64,000 nt of DNA from the NCBI GenBank assembly GCA_035496255.1, contig DATJEU010000006.1, positions 21,398-85,397 on the forward strand, read 5' to 3'. This stretch comes from Gp6-AA40 sp035496255 (GTDB lineage: Bacteria > Acidobacteriota > Vicinamibacteria > Vicinamibacterales > UBA2999). Shown one piece after another: positions 1 to 8,069 of the stretch. The position numbers and the translations under genes are program-made. Each line of letters begins with the position of its first letter. Within the stretch, counting starts at the first letter, position 1. The notes under the pieces were generated by a model that saw only the letters and a list, made by a program, of their open reading frames with translations, searched no databases and was not told the origin of the DNA.

Positions 1-2
1 CC

Positions 3-134
3 CGACGTGCCGGGATGCGAGGCGTGCTGGTGCACCGTGCTGATACGCCGCCACCGGTGACGGATGTGACCGTCGTGCGCAGCTTGGTGGAATTGCCGGG
101 TTGTCTCGAGAAGACGCGGAGCGGATCTGGTTAG
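3..134 (+). CDS. C-terminal fragment of a HAD-like hydrolase (partial)
   Basis: The gene is cut by the window edge. Frame 3 is the only plus-strand frame open across this stretch, and it ends at a TAG. The last 43 residues contain GMRGVLVHRAD followed by VTVVRSLVELP. This resembles the end of HAD-superfamily hydrolases, where a late Gly-rich strand is followed by a 'sl.eLp' tail. The catalytic motifs lie outside the window, so the assignment rests on tail resemblance only. A hairpin overlaps the stop codon. Confidence 0.45.
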   Translation, partial: RRAGMRGVLVHRADTPPPVTDVTVVRSLVELPGCLEKTRSGSG

Positions 135-165
135 GTCCGCTCCGGCGAGCCTGATAAGGCTCGCC
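118..165. terminator. Two adjacent inverted repeats between convergent genes
   Basis: The first hairpin pairs GGAGCGGA with TCCGCTCC across a loop that holds the stop codon of the upstream fragment. The second pairs GGCGAGCCT with AGGCTCGCC around a GATA loop. They lie between two gene 3' ends and could act as a bidirectional terminator, but neither has a T tract, so termination is an inference. Confidence 0.45.
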
Positions 166-178
166 GTCGTAATTTGAA

Positions 179-198
179 GGCCGACCTGAAGGTCGGCC
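179..198. repeat. Palindromic repeat, family 1
   Basis: A perfect palindrome of GGCCGACCT, GA, AGGTCGGCC lies just after the 3' end of the ADOP permease gene. The same core with a TC centre recurs near 62.9 kb, and related variants occur near 5.98, 16.09 and 29.5 kb. Confidence 0.6.
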
Positions 199-225
199 CC
201 TATGAAATCGCGACGGCGTCGTCGC

Positions 226-2742
226 CTAGTCAGCGCGCAACGCTTCCGTGGGACTGACCGTGGCGGCGCGGCGAGCCGGCAGCCAGCACGCGGCGATGGC
301 AACGGTGAAGAGCGTGGTGCTTGCGCCGGCGAAAACCGCGGGATCTCGAGGCCCGACTCCGTACAGCAGCGACGCGAGCACCCGCGAGCCGGCCAGCGCG
401 ATCGCTATGCCGGCTGCGATCCCGGCAAACGTCACGGCAGCGCCCTGGCGGACGATCATCGCGACCACTGCCTGAGGTGCTGCACCGAGCGCCAGCCGGA
501 CGCCGATCTCATTTCGGCGCTGGCTCACCACGAAGGCGACGACGCCGTAAATGCCTACGAGCCCGATCCCCAGGGCGACGCCGGCCGCGATCAGCAGGAG
601 GGTCATTGTGAACGCCATCTGGGTGAACCCACCATCGACGATCCGCTGCAGCGGCTGTACCTGGGCCAGTGCCAGGGTACGATCCGCAGCCTGCACGGCG
701 CCGTAGACGGCCGGGGTCAATGCGGCAATCGGCACCCGCGAACGGACAACGTACGTCATGGCGCTGATCGGTGGCCCCAACATCGCCTTTGCGGGGATGT
801 CCGGGCCGCCGGCCAACGACATCGGCATGTAGATGGTCGGCACCGGAGTGGTCTCCGTCAGCGATTGGTTGGGCGTGTTGGAGACGACGCCGACTATGGT
901 CAGCCACGGTGGTGCCCCGTCCCACACGAAGGCGCCGTTGTTGCGTTGCGCGCCGGCCGGCGGCGGCGCGTTGGATCGCAATTGCTGCCCGATGGCCTCA
1001 TCACCGCCGAGCCCTGATTTGACGAATGCCTGATTGACCAACACGTTCGGCCGACCGGCGTCGACATCGGCACGGGCGAGGTCTCGCCCGTCGACGAGGC
1101 GCATCTGCATGGCAGTGACGAACCCTTCGGAGACTGCACAGATGCGGGCGAAGGGGGGGACTGTACCGCTCTGGACCGAACGGCCTCGCACCAGGACGGT
1201 GTTGCCGAAGCAGGCGTCGACCAGCGGCAGGCCGGTAGAGGCCGACACCGCCTCGACGCCTGGCAGTTCCGCGAGCCGTTGCAGAATCGTGCGATGCGCG
1301 GTGACGGCCGCGGCACGTGATGGGTAGTCCCGCAGAGGTAATCCGAGGCGGAACGTCAATGCGGACGCCGGGTTGAACCCGAGATCGATGACTCTGAGCC
1401 GACGGAAGCTTTGCAGCATCAGCATTGCGGCCACGATCAGCACCAGCGCCGTCGCGACCTGTCCGCCCATCAGCAGTTGGCGCATTCGCTGGCGCTGACG
1501 CGTCGCCGTTTGCCCTCGCGCGGCCTCATGAAGGCCTTCAACGATGCTTCCGGTCCGGCGCAGTGCGGTCGCTCCGCAAGCGATGGCGACGATGACACTG
1601 AGTGCCGCCGTAAAGACCACGGTCGATTCGTCAAGCTGGATTTCCTGGAGGCGGGGAAGGGCGGGCCCATAGGCGACCAGCGCCCGCAGCGTGCCCCAGG
1701 CGACAGCGATGCCGCCAAGCGCGCCGCCCGACGCCAGCATTGCGCTCTCGGCCAGAAACAGACCGGCGATTCGCGCCGCCCCCGCGCCGACGGCGCGGCG
1801 TACTGCGACCTCGCGATCGCGCGCATTCGCGCGCACGAGGCAGAGGTTGGCAATGTTCGCACACGCCACCACCAGCAGCAGTCCCATCGCTGCCAGCAGG
1901 ATCCACAGGCTGCGGGCAATCGACCCGACCGTCACGTCCTTGAGCGGGACGGCGACGGATCGAAGCCCTCCGCGTTCCATATTTGCCAGCACCGACTGAT
2001 CGCCGCGATATACGTTCGGCAGATCGGTGATGAGCCCGTTCAGTTCGGTCCGGGCGTCATCGACAGTCATGGCGTCGCGGAGCCTCGCCACCCCGTCGTA
2101 GCCGAAGGGAACGTTGAATCCCATCGCGCGAGACACCCGCGCTGGTACCCAGGCGTCAATCCGTGGATTCGAAAAGGCGAAGGCCGGCGCCATGATGCCG
2201 ATGACCTGCGTCGCCACCCCGTCGAGCACGATGCTTCGACCAAGAATCGCGGGACTCTGGCCAAAACGGCGTACCCACAGCCCGTGCGAGAGCACGGCGA
2301 CGGCAGGTCCGCCAACGGCGGCTTCTTGTTCGGAAAACCATCGCCCAATCGCTGGTCTCACGCGCAGGACCTGCGGCAGTGTCGCTGTAGCCGACTCGAC
2401 GTCGATGCGTTCGGGCTCGCCGCCGCTGATGATCGTGGACTCTCCATCACGGACGATCGCGACGCTGTCGAGCGTCCGCGCCCGCTGGTACTGGTAATAG
2501 AGTCCCGAAGTCATGCCGATGCCTGAGGAGAGGTGAAGCACCGCACTGCCGTGGTCGAGGGACAGCAACCGATCGGAATCGGGATAGGGGAGCGGATTCA
2601 GGACGACGCGGTGAACGATCGCGAAGATCGTCGCGTTCGCGCCGAGGGCAAGCGTCAGCGTGAGGACGGCGGCGGTCGCGAAGATCGGCGCGCGTCCGAG
2701 CCGTCGCAAGGCTTGACGGAACTCACTGGCCAGATGGCGCAT
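226..2742 (-). CDS. ADOP-family ABC transporter permease (MacB/FtsX type)
   Basis: This membrane protein of about 838 residues has the duplicated MacB/FtsX layout. It has an N-terminal transmembrane helix (TLTLALGANATIF), a periplasmic MacB-type domain starting at VLNPLPYPDSDRLL, a three-helix FtsX domain with ANIANLCLVRANAR.REVAVRRAVGA, a second periplasmic domain, and a C-terminal FtsX domain with RRNEIGVRLALGA. Such permeases are amplified in Acidobacteriota and usually lack a neighbouring ATPase, as here. The start is set at MRHLASEFRQALRRLGR, the usual beginning of the family; the frame stays open 21 codons further upstream. Substrate is unknown; antimicrobial or lipoprotein export are family-level guesses. 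Confidence 0.88.
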   Translation of the reverse strand: MRHLASEFRQALRRLGRAPIFATAAVLTLTLALGANATIFAIVHRVVLNPLPYPDSDRLLSLDHGSAVLHLSSGIGMTSGLYYQYQRARTLDSVAIVRDGESTIISGGEPERIDVESATATLPQVLRVRPAIGRWFSEQEAAVGGPAVAVLSHGLWVRRFGQSPAILGRSIVLDGVATQVIGIMAPAFAFSNPRIDAWVPARVSRAMGFNVPFGYDGVARLRDAMTVDDARTELNGLITDLPNVYRGDQSVLANMERGGLRSVAVPLKDVTVGSIARSLWILLAAMGLLLVVACANIANLCLVRANARDREVAVRRAVGAGAARIAGLFLAESAMLASGGALGGIAVAWGTLRALVAYGPALPRLQEIQLDESTVVFTAALSVIVAIACGATALRRTGSIVEGLHEAARGQTATRQRQRMRQLLMGGQVATALVLIVAAMLMLQSFRRLRVIDLGFNPASALTFRLGLPLRDYPSRAAAVTAHRTILQRLAELPGVEAVSASTGLPLVDACFGNTVLVRGRSVQSGTVPPFARICAVSEGFVTAMQMRLVDGRDLARADVDAGRPNVLVNQAFVKSGLGGDEAIGQQLRSNAPPPAGAQRNNGAFVWDGAPPWLTIVGVVSNTPNQSLTETTPVPTIYMPMSLAGGPDIPAKAMLGPPISAMTYVVRSRVPIAALTPAVYGAVQAADRTLALAQVQPLQRIVDGGFTQMAFTMTLLLIAAGVALGIGLVGIYGVVAFVVSQRRNEIGVRLALGAAPQAVVAMIVRQGAAVTFAGIAAGIAIALAGSRVLASLLYGVGPRDPAVFAGASTTLFTVAIAACWLPARRAATVSPTEALRAD

Positions 2743-2877
2743 GCCTGCTGTTGTCCAAACCAGGTGCCACGATTCGGGGCGAAATGCCGGCTGTTTTCCG
2801 TTCATGTCGGTTCGGAGCGACGCGGGTTGTTCGCCGGTGGGACGCCGATGGCCGGCTACGGACAGCGCGTGGCGAGC

Positions 2878-3222
2878 TTATCCCGGCGGCCAGGCCAGGC
2901 GGCGACCGGCCAGCAGGTGCAGGTGGATGTGGAACACGGACTGGCCGGCACCCGGATTCGTGTTGAACACCGTGCGGTAGCCGCGCCCGTCATAGCCATG
3001 CTGCTTCGCGAGTGCCGCGGCAACGCGATGCAGTTTGCCGACGAGTTCATCGTCCTGCGGCTGCAGGTCGTTCAACGTCGCAATGTGCCGGCGCGGCACG
3101 ATCAGCACGTGCAGCGGCGCCTGCGGGTCGATGTCCTTGAACGCGACGACGTCGTCATCCTGGTGCACGATGCCGCCGGGGATTTCGCCTGCGATGATCT
3201 GGCAGAACAGACAGTTGCCCAT
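2878..3222 (-). CDS. HIT family nucleotide-binding hydrolase (HINT-like)
   Basis: This compact 114-residue protein has the histidine-triad motif HIHLHLLAGR near residues 98-107, where the middle His is the catalytic nucleophile on nucleoside phosphoramidates or adenylates. The N-terminal CLFCQIIAGEIP with two Cys resembles the zinc-binding Cys pair of HINT proteins, and IDPQAPLHVLIVPRRHI is the typical core strand. It is the last gene of the long minus-strand cluster, 25 bp after prmC. The physiological substrate cannot be told from sequence. Confidence 0.92.
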   Translation of the reverse strand: MGNCLFCQIIAGEIPGGIVHQDDDVVAFKDIDPQAPLHVLIVPRRHIATLNDLQPQDDELVGKLHRVAAALAKQHGYDGRGYRTVFNTNPGAGQSVFHIHLHLLAGRRLAWPPG

Positions 3223-3247
3223 GCGTCTTTGCCTGCTGAAGGCGGCC

Positions 3248-4108
3248 CTACGTTGACCCGGGCCTTCGCTGAATGATAGCGGTCCGCGCGAGCCCCTGTA
3301 GATCGGCGCGGAATCGTTCGAAACGCAGCGTCGGTCGGGCGTCGACCAGCGCGCGCACGTCGTCTTCCTGGCCGAACCCGAATTCCATCACCAGCCAGCC
3401 GCCCGGTCGCAGTTTCACGCTCGCGGTGTCGAGCACGCCGGCGATGTCGCGCAGTCCGCTGTCGCCGCCGAAGAGCGCCACCTCGGGTTCATGGCGAACC
3501 GGCCGTCCGAGCGCCTCGCGATCACGATCCCGCACGTACGGCGGGTTGGCGCCAATCAGGTCGAAGTCCTGTTCAACGCCGCCGAGATACGACGCGGCGA
3601 CGAACTCGATCCGATCGGCCACGCCATGACGCTCCGCGTTCGTGAGGGCAACGGCGAGTGCGTCGCCGGATACGTCCGTCGCGATCACATGCGCATCCTG
3701 CCGCTCGTGCGCGAGGGCGACGGCGATATTGCCGCTGCCTGTCCCGATGTCCGCAATCCGTGGACCCGCGATCGGCTGTAGCAGCGCCAGCGACTCCTCG
3801 ACGATGAACTCGGTTTCGGGCCTCGGGATCAGGACGGCGGGGGTGACGGCGAAGTCGAGGCCCCAGAACTCGCGCGACCCGGTGATGTAGGCGCTCGGTT
3901 CGTGGCGCGTACGGCGCTCGACGAATTGGCTGAACCTGGGCTCGAGTTGCGGCGGCGGTGGCGATCGATGCTCGGCGAGCAGATGCGCGCGATCCCAGCC
4001 GAGGATCGTCCGTGCGTAAAGGTCGACGTCAATCGCGGCCTCGTCAGGCGCAATCCCGGCCGCGACGAGCCGATTGCGTGCGGCGGTCAGGAGCTCCTGC
4101 AGCGTCAC
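3248..4108 (-). CDS. prmC: Peptide chain release factor N(5)-glutamine methyltransferase
   Basis: PrmC (HemK) uses SAM to methylate the Gln of the release-factor GGQ motif in the cytoplasm. The protein of 286 residues has an N-terminal helical substrate domain with HEPSAYITGSREFWG, a Rossmann SAM-binding stretch ADIGTGSGNIAVALA, and the catalytic GANPPYVRD holding the NPPY signature. Its start overlaps the prfA stop by 4 bp (ATGA), so enzyme and substrate are translationally coupled, a classic arrangement. Length fits the family. Confidence 0.96.
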   Translation of the reverse strand: MTLQELLTAARNRLVAAGIAPDEAAIDVDLYARTILGWDRAHLLAEHRSPPPPQLEPRFSQFVERRTRHEPSAYITGSREFWGLDFAVTPAVLIPRPETEFIVEESLALLQPIAGPRIADIGTGSGNIAVALAHERQDAHVIATDVSGDALAVALTNAERHGVADRIEFVAASYLGGVEQDFDLIGANPPYVRDRDREALGRPVRHEPEVALFGGDSGLRDIAGVLDTASVKLRPGGWLVMEFGFGQEDDVRALVDARPTLRFERFRADLQGLARTAIIQRRPGST

Positions 4109-5187
4109 TGCGGGGAGTCGTCCTGCGTCGCTTCCTTCAGCTTCTCGGCGTTGTAGTACGCCGTGACCTGGTCGAGCAGTTCGCCTACGTCTCCTTCGAG
4201 CACGTCGGTCAGCCGGTGCGTCGTGAAGTTGATCCGGTGGTCGGTGATGCGGCTTTGCGGGAAGTTGTAGGTCCGGATCTTCTCGGAGCGTTCGCCGGTG
4301 CCCACCTGGCTCTTGCGATCCTTCGCGATCGCCTCCTGCTGCTTGCGCATTTCCATTTCGTAGAGGCGGGCGCGCAGCACCTTCATGGCCTTCGCGCGAT
4401 TCTTGATCTGCGACTTCTCGTCCTGCTGCGAAACGACCACGCCGGTTGGAATGTGTGTGAGGCGCACCGCCGAGTAGGTGGTATTGACGCTCTGCCCGCC
4501 GGGGCCGCTGGAGCAGAACGTGTCGATGCGCAGATCCTTGTCGTTGATCTGAATGTCGACCTCCTCGGCTTCGGGAAGCACCGCGACGGTCGCCGTCGAC
4601 GTGTGGATGCGGCCGCTCGCTTCGGTCGCCGGCACACGCTGCACGCGGTGCACGCCGCTTTCGTACTTCAGGCGGCTGTAAACACCGCGGCCGGAGATCG
4701 ACGCGATCACTTCCTTCAGCCCCCCGGATGGACTGTCGCTGGACGACATCACTTCCAGCCTCCAGCCATGGCTCTCCGCGTATCGCTGATACATGCGGAA
4801 CAGGTCGGCGGCGAACAGCGCCGCTTCGTCACCGCCGGTGCCGGCGCGGATCTCCAGCAGGACGTTCTTCTCGTCGTTGGGGTCTTTCGGCACGAGCAGG
4901 ATCTTCAGCTCCTGCAGCAGCGACTCGCGTTTCTCCTGTAGTTCCGCGAGCTCCTCTTCCGCCAGCGCGCGCATGTCCGCATCGTCGCCGGCCAGCATTT
5001 CCTGCGCGCCGGCAATCGCCGTCTCGACACCCTTGTATTCACGGAACTTCTGGACGAGCGGTTCGAGATCGGACAGGGCTTTCGCGGCCCTCCGGTATTC
5101 GGACGGATCCGATTGCAGCTCGGTCGACCCGAGCTGCGACATCAGCCCTTCGTAACGCGATTCAACGCTGGAGAGTTTGTCGAACAT
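4105..5187 (-). CDS. prfA: Peptide chain release factor 1
   Basis: RF1 ends translation at UAA and UAG. The 360-residue product carries the GGQ peptidyl-hydrolysis motif (GPGGQSVNTT, residues about 230-232) and the stop-codon tripeptide PAT (RVPATEASGRIHTST). The PxT form marks RF1 rather than RF2, which has SPF. The N-terminal coiled region and GTGGDEAALFA are also typical. It lies between moaD and prmC. The length and the lack of any frameshift site agree with RF1. Confidence 0.98.
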   Translation of the reverse strand: MFDKLSSVESRYEGLMSQLGSTELQSDPSEYRRAAKALSDLEPLVQKFREYKGVETAIAGAQEMLAGDDADMRALAEEELAELQEKRESLLQELKILLVPKDPNDEKNVLLEIRAGTGGDEAALFAADLFRMYQRYAESHGWRLEVMSSSDSPSGGLKEVIASISGRGVYSRLKYESGVHRVQRVPATEASGRIHTSTATVAVLPEAEEVDIQINDKDLRIDTFCSSGPGGQSVNTTYSAVRLTHIPTGVVVSQQDEKSQIKNRAKAMKVLRARLYEMEMRKQQEAIAKDRKSQVGTGERSEKIRTYNFPQSRITDHRINFTTHRLTDVLEGDVGELLDQVTAYYNAEKLKEATQDDSPQ

Positions 5188-5204
5188 TTCCTGTCTGCTG
5201 CCAA

Positions 5205-5444
5205 TTATCCGCCGGACACCGGCGGCATGAATGCGACCTCGTCGCCCTCAGCCACGGGTGCGGACATCCTGGTGTAATCCGCGTTCACGGCCACGGACAT
5301 CGTGCGTTCGTAGTCGCGCAACCCGGGCATGTCCTGCACGAGCGACTGCCATACCGATTGGACGGTGGCCGGTGCCGTCACGTCCCGAACGAGCTCGCCT
5401 GACCCGGCCAGGTCGCGGAGCCGTGCAAACAGCCGGACGGTCAC
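5205..5444 (-). CDS. moaD: Molybdopterin synthase sulfur carrier subunit
   Basis: MoaD is a ubiquitin-fold protein whose C-terminal Gly-Gly is thiocarboxylated and donates sulfur during molybdopterin synthesis. This small protein ends in FMPPVSGG, the required tail, and begins with the beta-grasp strand TVRLFARLRDLAG. I prefer the GTG that overlaps the moaE stop as GTGA, because a GAGGGG Shine-Dalgarno lies 7 nt before it; an in-frame GTG two codons upstream is the alternative. Part of that ribosome site lies within a dispersed palindromic repeat. Confidence 0.93.
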   Translation of the reverse strand: MTVRLFARLRDLAGSGELVRDVTAPATVQSVWQSLVQDMPGLRDYERTMSVAVNADYTRMSAPVAEGDEVAFMPPVSGG

Positions 5445-5944
5445 GCGCACGCCCCTCGACTCCTCTCAGGGCTGGCGATCCGTCGCGCCCACTCGCGCGC
5501 CTCCTGGTCGGTCGGATCGGCGGTGGCGCCCTCGAGCCACACGTCTCCACCTTCAAAGTGCTCGTGCTTCCAGATCGGCACGATCTGCTTGACGCGTTCG
5601 ATCACGTATCGGCACGCCGCAAACGCGTCAGCGCGATGCGGCGATGCGGCGACGATGATGATGCTGGCCTCGCCGATGTCGAGCCGTCCGATGCGATGGT
5701 GCACCGCCAGCCGCGCCGTTGGCCATGCCGAACGGGACTCGTCGAGGATCAGGTTCAAGGCACGAACGGCAAGCGGTTCGTACGCCTCGTACTCCAGGAA
5801 CGAGACGCGCCGGCCCTGATTGTGATCACGGACGAGGCCGATGAACGAGGTGACCGCGCCATCCCCGACGGCACCCTGGCAGACCGCGTCCGTCAGCGCG
5901 GAAAGATCGAGGGGCTCTGGCGTGACGGCGACCAGCGGGGTCAT
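5441..5944 (-). CDS. moaE: Molybdopterin synthase catalytic subunit
   Basis: MoaE pairs with MoaD to insert two sulfurs into cyclic pyranopterin monophosphate. Family features are FIGLVRDHNQGR, LEYEAYEPLA, the signature RIGRLDIGEASIIIVAASPHR and the active-site lysines in RVKQIVPIWKHEHFEGGDVW. The C-terminal tail (ASPERSRGACA) is encoded by a family 2 palindromic repeat, so the end of the protein seems to have been replaced or extended by repeat DNA. It overlaps moaD. The product supports the molybdenum hydroxylase genes at 55.9-59.6 kb. Confidence 0.95.
   Translation of the reverse strand: MTPLVAVTPEPLDLSALTDAVCQGAVGDGAVTSFIGLVRDHNQGRRVSFLEYEAYEPLAVRALNLILDESRSAWPTARLAVHHRIGRLDIGEASIIIVAASPHRADAFAACRYVIERVKQIVPIWKHEHFEGGDVWLEGATADPTDQEAREWARRIASPERSRGACA
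5452..5471. repeat. Palindromic repeat, family 2 (moaE/moaD junction)
   Basis: Read on the minus strand the element is CCCTGAGAGGAGTCGAGGGG. It matches the pattern CCCGAGyGrAGTCGAGGG seen near 27.8, 28.75 and 53.08 kb. It encodes the last residues of MoaE and supplies the Shine-Dalgarno of moaD. Confidence 0.5.
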
Positions 5945-5975
5945 TCAATGATTATCGCGCGGGATATCCCTGCAG

Positions 5976-6001
5976 GGCGGGCCTTGCTTTTCAGGCCCGC
6001 C
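5976..6001. repeat. Palindromic repeat, family 1 variant at thiD 3' end
   Basis: GGCGGGCCT and AGGCCCGCC form a 9-bp stem around an 8-nt loop. The thiD stop codon lies at its edge and the last codons of thiD are part of the repeat. It could act as a terminator-like hairpin or protect the 3' end of a processed transcript. Confidence 0.5.
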
Positions 6002-6776
6002 AGAAATGATTCATCGGCCCATCGCCGTGCCCGAGGTGCGGCGCATGCCGGATGGCGCCCGCGACGTACTGCTGCGCCAGCGGAATCGCTTCAATCACGG
6101 ATCGACCGAGCGCGAGGTGAGCGGTGATCGCTGACGCGAATGTGCACCCGGTGCCGTGTGTGTGGCGCCCGGCAACGCGCTCACCACGGAATTCGTGAAA
6201 CGTGTGGCCGTCAAAGAGCAGATCCGAAATGCCGGGCGTGGCGAGGTGACCGCCGGTAATCAGCACGTTCGCCGCGCCGAGCGCGGCAAGGGCGCGAGCG
6301 GCCTCGCGGCGATCGGCTTCGGACTCGATCGCGAACCCCGCCAGCGCCGCGGCTTCGGTCACGTTCGGTGTGACGAGCAATGCGCGCGGCAGCAGTTCCG
6401 TCGTCAGCGCTGCCACCGCTTCATCGTCCAGCAGCCGGTCGCCGCTGCTCGCCACCATCACGGGATCGATCACCAGGAGCGGGATCTCGAGATCGGCGAC
6501 CGCAGCGGCCACCGCTTCGACGATGGCGGCGTTGGGAAGCATTCCCGTCTTCGCCGCGTGCACGCCAATGTCGGAAACGACCGCTTCAATCTGCGCGGTG
6601 ACGAGATCGGCAGGAATCGCCTGAAACGTTGAAACACCGAGGGTGTTCTGCGCGGTAACCGCGGTGATGGCGGTCGTGCCGTACACCGCGTGCGCGCTGA
6701 ACGTCTTGAGGTCGGCCTGGATGCCGGCGCCCGCGCCCGAATCGCTTCCGGCGATGGAGAGTGCGACGCGCGTCAG
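5991..6776 (-). CDS. thiD: Hydroxymethylpyrimidine/phosphomethylpyrimidine kinase, probable CTG start
   Basis: ThiD phosphorylates HMP and HMP-P in thiamine synthesis. The frame encodes the complete family N-terminus VALSIAGSDSGAGAG, then VYGTTAITAVTAQNTLGV, the catalytic HGTGCTFASAITAHLALG and an NHFWRA end, 261 residues in all. No ATG, GTG or TTG precedes the conserved N-terminus. A CTG sits exactly where the bioY stop makes a 4-bp CTGA overlap, mirroring the ATGA and GTGA overlaps nearby, with a purine-rich GGGAAGAG upstream. The first standard start (GTG at 6686) would remove the substrate-binding GSDSGAG motif. Confidence 0.93.
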   Translation of the reverse strand: MTRVALSIAGSDSGAGAGIQADLKTFSAHAVYGTTAITAVTAQNTLGVSTFQAIPADLVTAQIEAVVSDIGVHAAKTGMLPNAAIVEAVAAAVADLEIPLLVIDPVMVASSGDRLLDDEAVAALTTELLPRALLVTPNVTEAAALAGFAIESEADRREAARALAALGAANVLITGGHLATPGISDLLFDGHTFHEFRGERVAGRHTHGTGCTFASAITAHLALGRSVIEAIPLAQQYVAGAIRHAPHLGHGDGPMNHFWRA

Positions 6777-7384
6777 TGAGCTCTTCCCACCAGGCGCCAG
6801 AGGCCGGGCACGATCGCGGCCGCGAACAGGAGCTTGGTGACGTCGGCGAGGACGAAAGGTGCGACGCCGGCCACGAACGCGGCGCGCAGGCCGGTCGCGG
6901 CGGACGCGTCGTTGACGCGAGCGAAGAGTCCCAGCCAGCTCACACCGCAGGCGTAGACGATCGCGAGCCCGGCAACCATCGCCATCACCGACGTGACGTA
7001 TCGGCGATCGAAGCCGCGCTCGGCGAGGTAACCGACGGCGAACGCCGCGACCGGGTACGACATCAGGTATCCGCCGGTCGGCCCGAGCAGGCGCAGCGCG
7101 CCTGGCGGCAGTGTCGGCGAGGCGGCGAACACTGGAAGGCCGATGATCCCGAGCGCGAGATAGAGCACCTGACTGGTCGCGCCGAGCCGCGATCCGAGTG
7201 CCAGTCCCCCCAGCAGCACGACCATCGGCTGGAACGTGAACGGCACGGCTGTGAACGGCAGCGGGATGCTGATTTGTGCCGCCGCGGCCGTGAGCGCGGT
7301 GATGAACAGCATCGAGACGAAACGGATCGCCGCGGTGTGATCGCGGCGCGCCGCCACCGTGTGCAGCAGGGTCGACGAGGTCAT
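6773..7384 (-). CDS. bioY: Biotin transporter BioY
   Basis: BioY is the membrane substrate-binding (S) component of biotin ECF transporters, and in some bacteria works alone. The 203-residue product has about six hydrophobic helices and the family stretches PFTFQPMVVLLGGLALG, YLALGIIGLPVFA and GPTGGYLMSYPVAAF. The ATG start gives MTSSTLLHTV; an open extension upstream reads into the intergenic gap and looks non-native. It sits between the methyltransferase and thiD, so two vitamin-related genes are adjacent. No biotin operator was recognised. Confidence 0.92.
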   Translation of the reverse strand: MTSSTLLHTVAARRDHTAAIRFVSMLFITALTAAAAQISIPLPFTAVPFTFQPMVVLLGGLALGSRLGATSQVLYLALGIIGLPVFAASPTLPPGALRLLGPTGGYLMSYPVAAFAVGYLAERGFDRRYVTSVMAMVAGLAIVYACGVSWLGLFARVNDASAATGLRAAFVAGVAPFVLADVTKLLFAAAIVPGLWRLVGRAH

Positions 7385-7397
7385 GACCGGGATCTTA

Positions 7398-8069
7398 CTA
7401 CCGGCCCAGAACGAGCAAGTACTGGTAGGGCAGGTTCTGGTGCGCGAGCACGCGCAGGCCGGCGGCGCGCGCATCGGCTTCGACGGCGGCGACGTCCACG
7501 CGCCCCTCATCAGGTCCGGGTCCGCCGTGTCCCGGCTTGTAGTTCACGACACCGAGTCGGCCCGCGGGCTTGAGCGCTGTCGCCAGGTTGTGGAGGAAGG
7601 TCACGCGATCGGCGACGTCGACTTCCGGATAGGTGTCGACGACGAGGACGGCGTCGAGGACGCCTTCCGGCAGATTCGGCGAACTGCCGACGCCGCGCCG
7701 TGTTTCGACGTTGCGCAGCCCTTCGCGACTGACGCGCCGGCGAATCGACTCGAGCATCTCTGGCTGCACGTCCTGCGCATAGACCACGCCGTTCGGGCCG
7801 ACGCGGTTCGCGAGATGAATCGTGAACCAGCCGGCGCCGGCACCGATGTCCGCCACCTTCGAGCCCTCGGCGATGTTCAGGGCGTCCATGATCTCGTCCG
7901 GCTTCTGCCATTGGGCGCGGTCGGGCGCTTCGAGCGCACCGAGATCCTCGGGCCGAAAGAGTGGGCGATGTCCCTTGAGTGACTGCGCGCCCTGGTCCGC
8001 GCGCAGCAGACCACGGCACGGCACCGCCATGCATGCGACGAGCAGGCCGAGCAGCGTCCGTCGCGTCAC
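7398..8069 (-). CDS. Class I SAM-dependent methyltransferase with an export signal
   Basis: The GTG start overlaps the aspA stop by 4 bp (GTGA). The first residues, MTRRTLLGLLVACMAVPCRG, look like a short signal sequence; LVAC could be a lipobox. The SAM fold follows: ADIGAGAGWFTIHLA (motif I), VVYAQDVQPEML (motif II acidic end) and LDAVLVVDTYPEV, ending LPYQYLLVLGR. Length is 223 residues. The methyl acceptor is unknown. Export of a SAM-dependent enzyme is odd because SAM is cytoplasmic, so the N-terminus could instead be a membrane anchor. Confidence 0.8.
   Translation of the reverse strand: MTRRTLLGLLVACMAVPCRGLLRADQGAQSLKGHRPLFRPEDLGALEAPDRAQWQKPDEIMDALNIAEGSKVADIGAGAGWFTIHLANRVGPNGVVYAQDVQPEMLESIRRRVSREGLRNVETRRGVGSSPNLPEGVLDAVLVVDTYPEVDVADRVTFLHNLATALKPAGRLGVVNYKPGHGGPGPDEGRVDVAAVEADARAAGLRVLAHQNLPYQYLLVLGR

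Noticed and set aside
202..1327. Plus-strand open frames antisense to the first ADOP permease
   Set aside because: Basic, low-complexity translations (Arg/Ala/Gly/Pro) of the opposite strand of a clear membrane protein; no family features.
6777..7384. TPP riboswitch controlling thiD
   Set aside because: thiD is internal to the operon with a 4-bp overlap to bioY, and no thi-box-like conserved segments are visible upstream.
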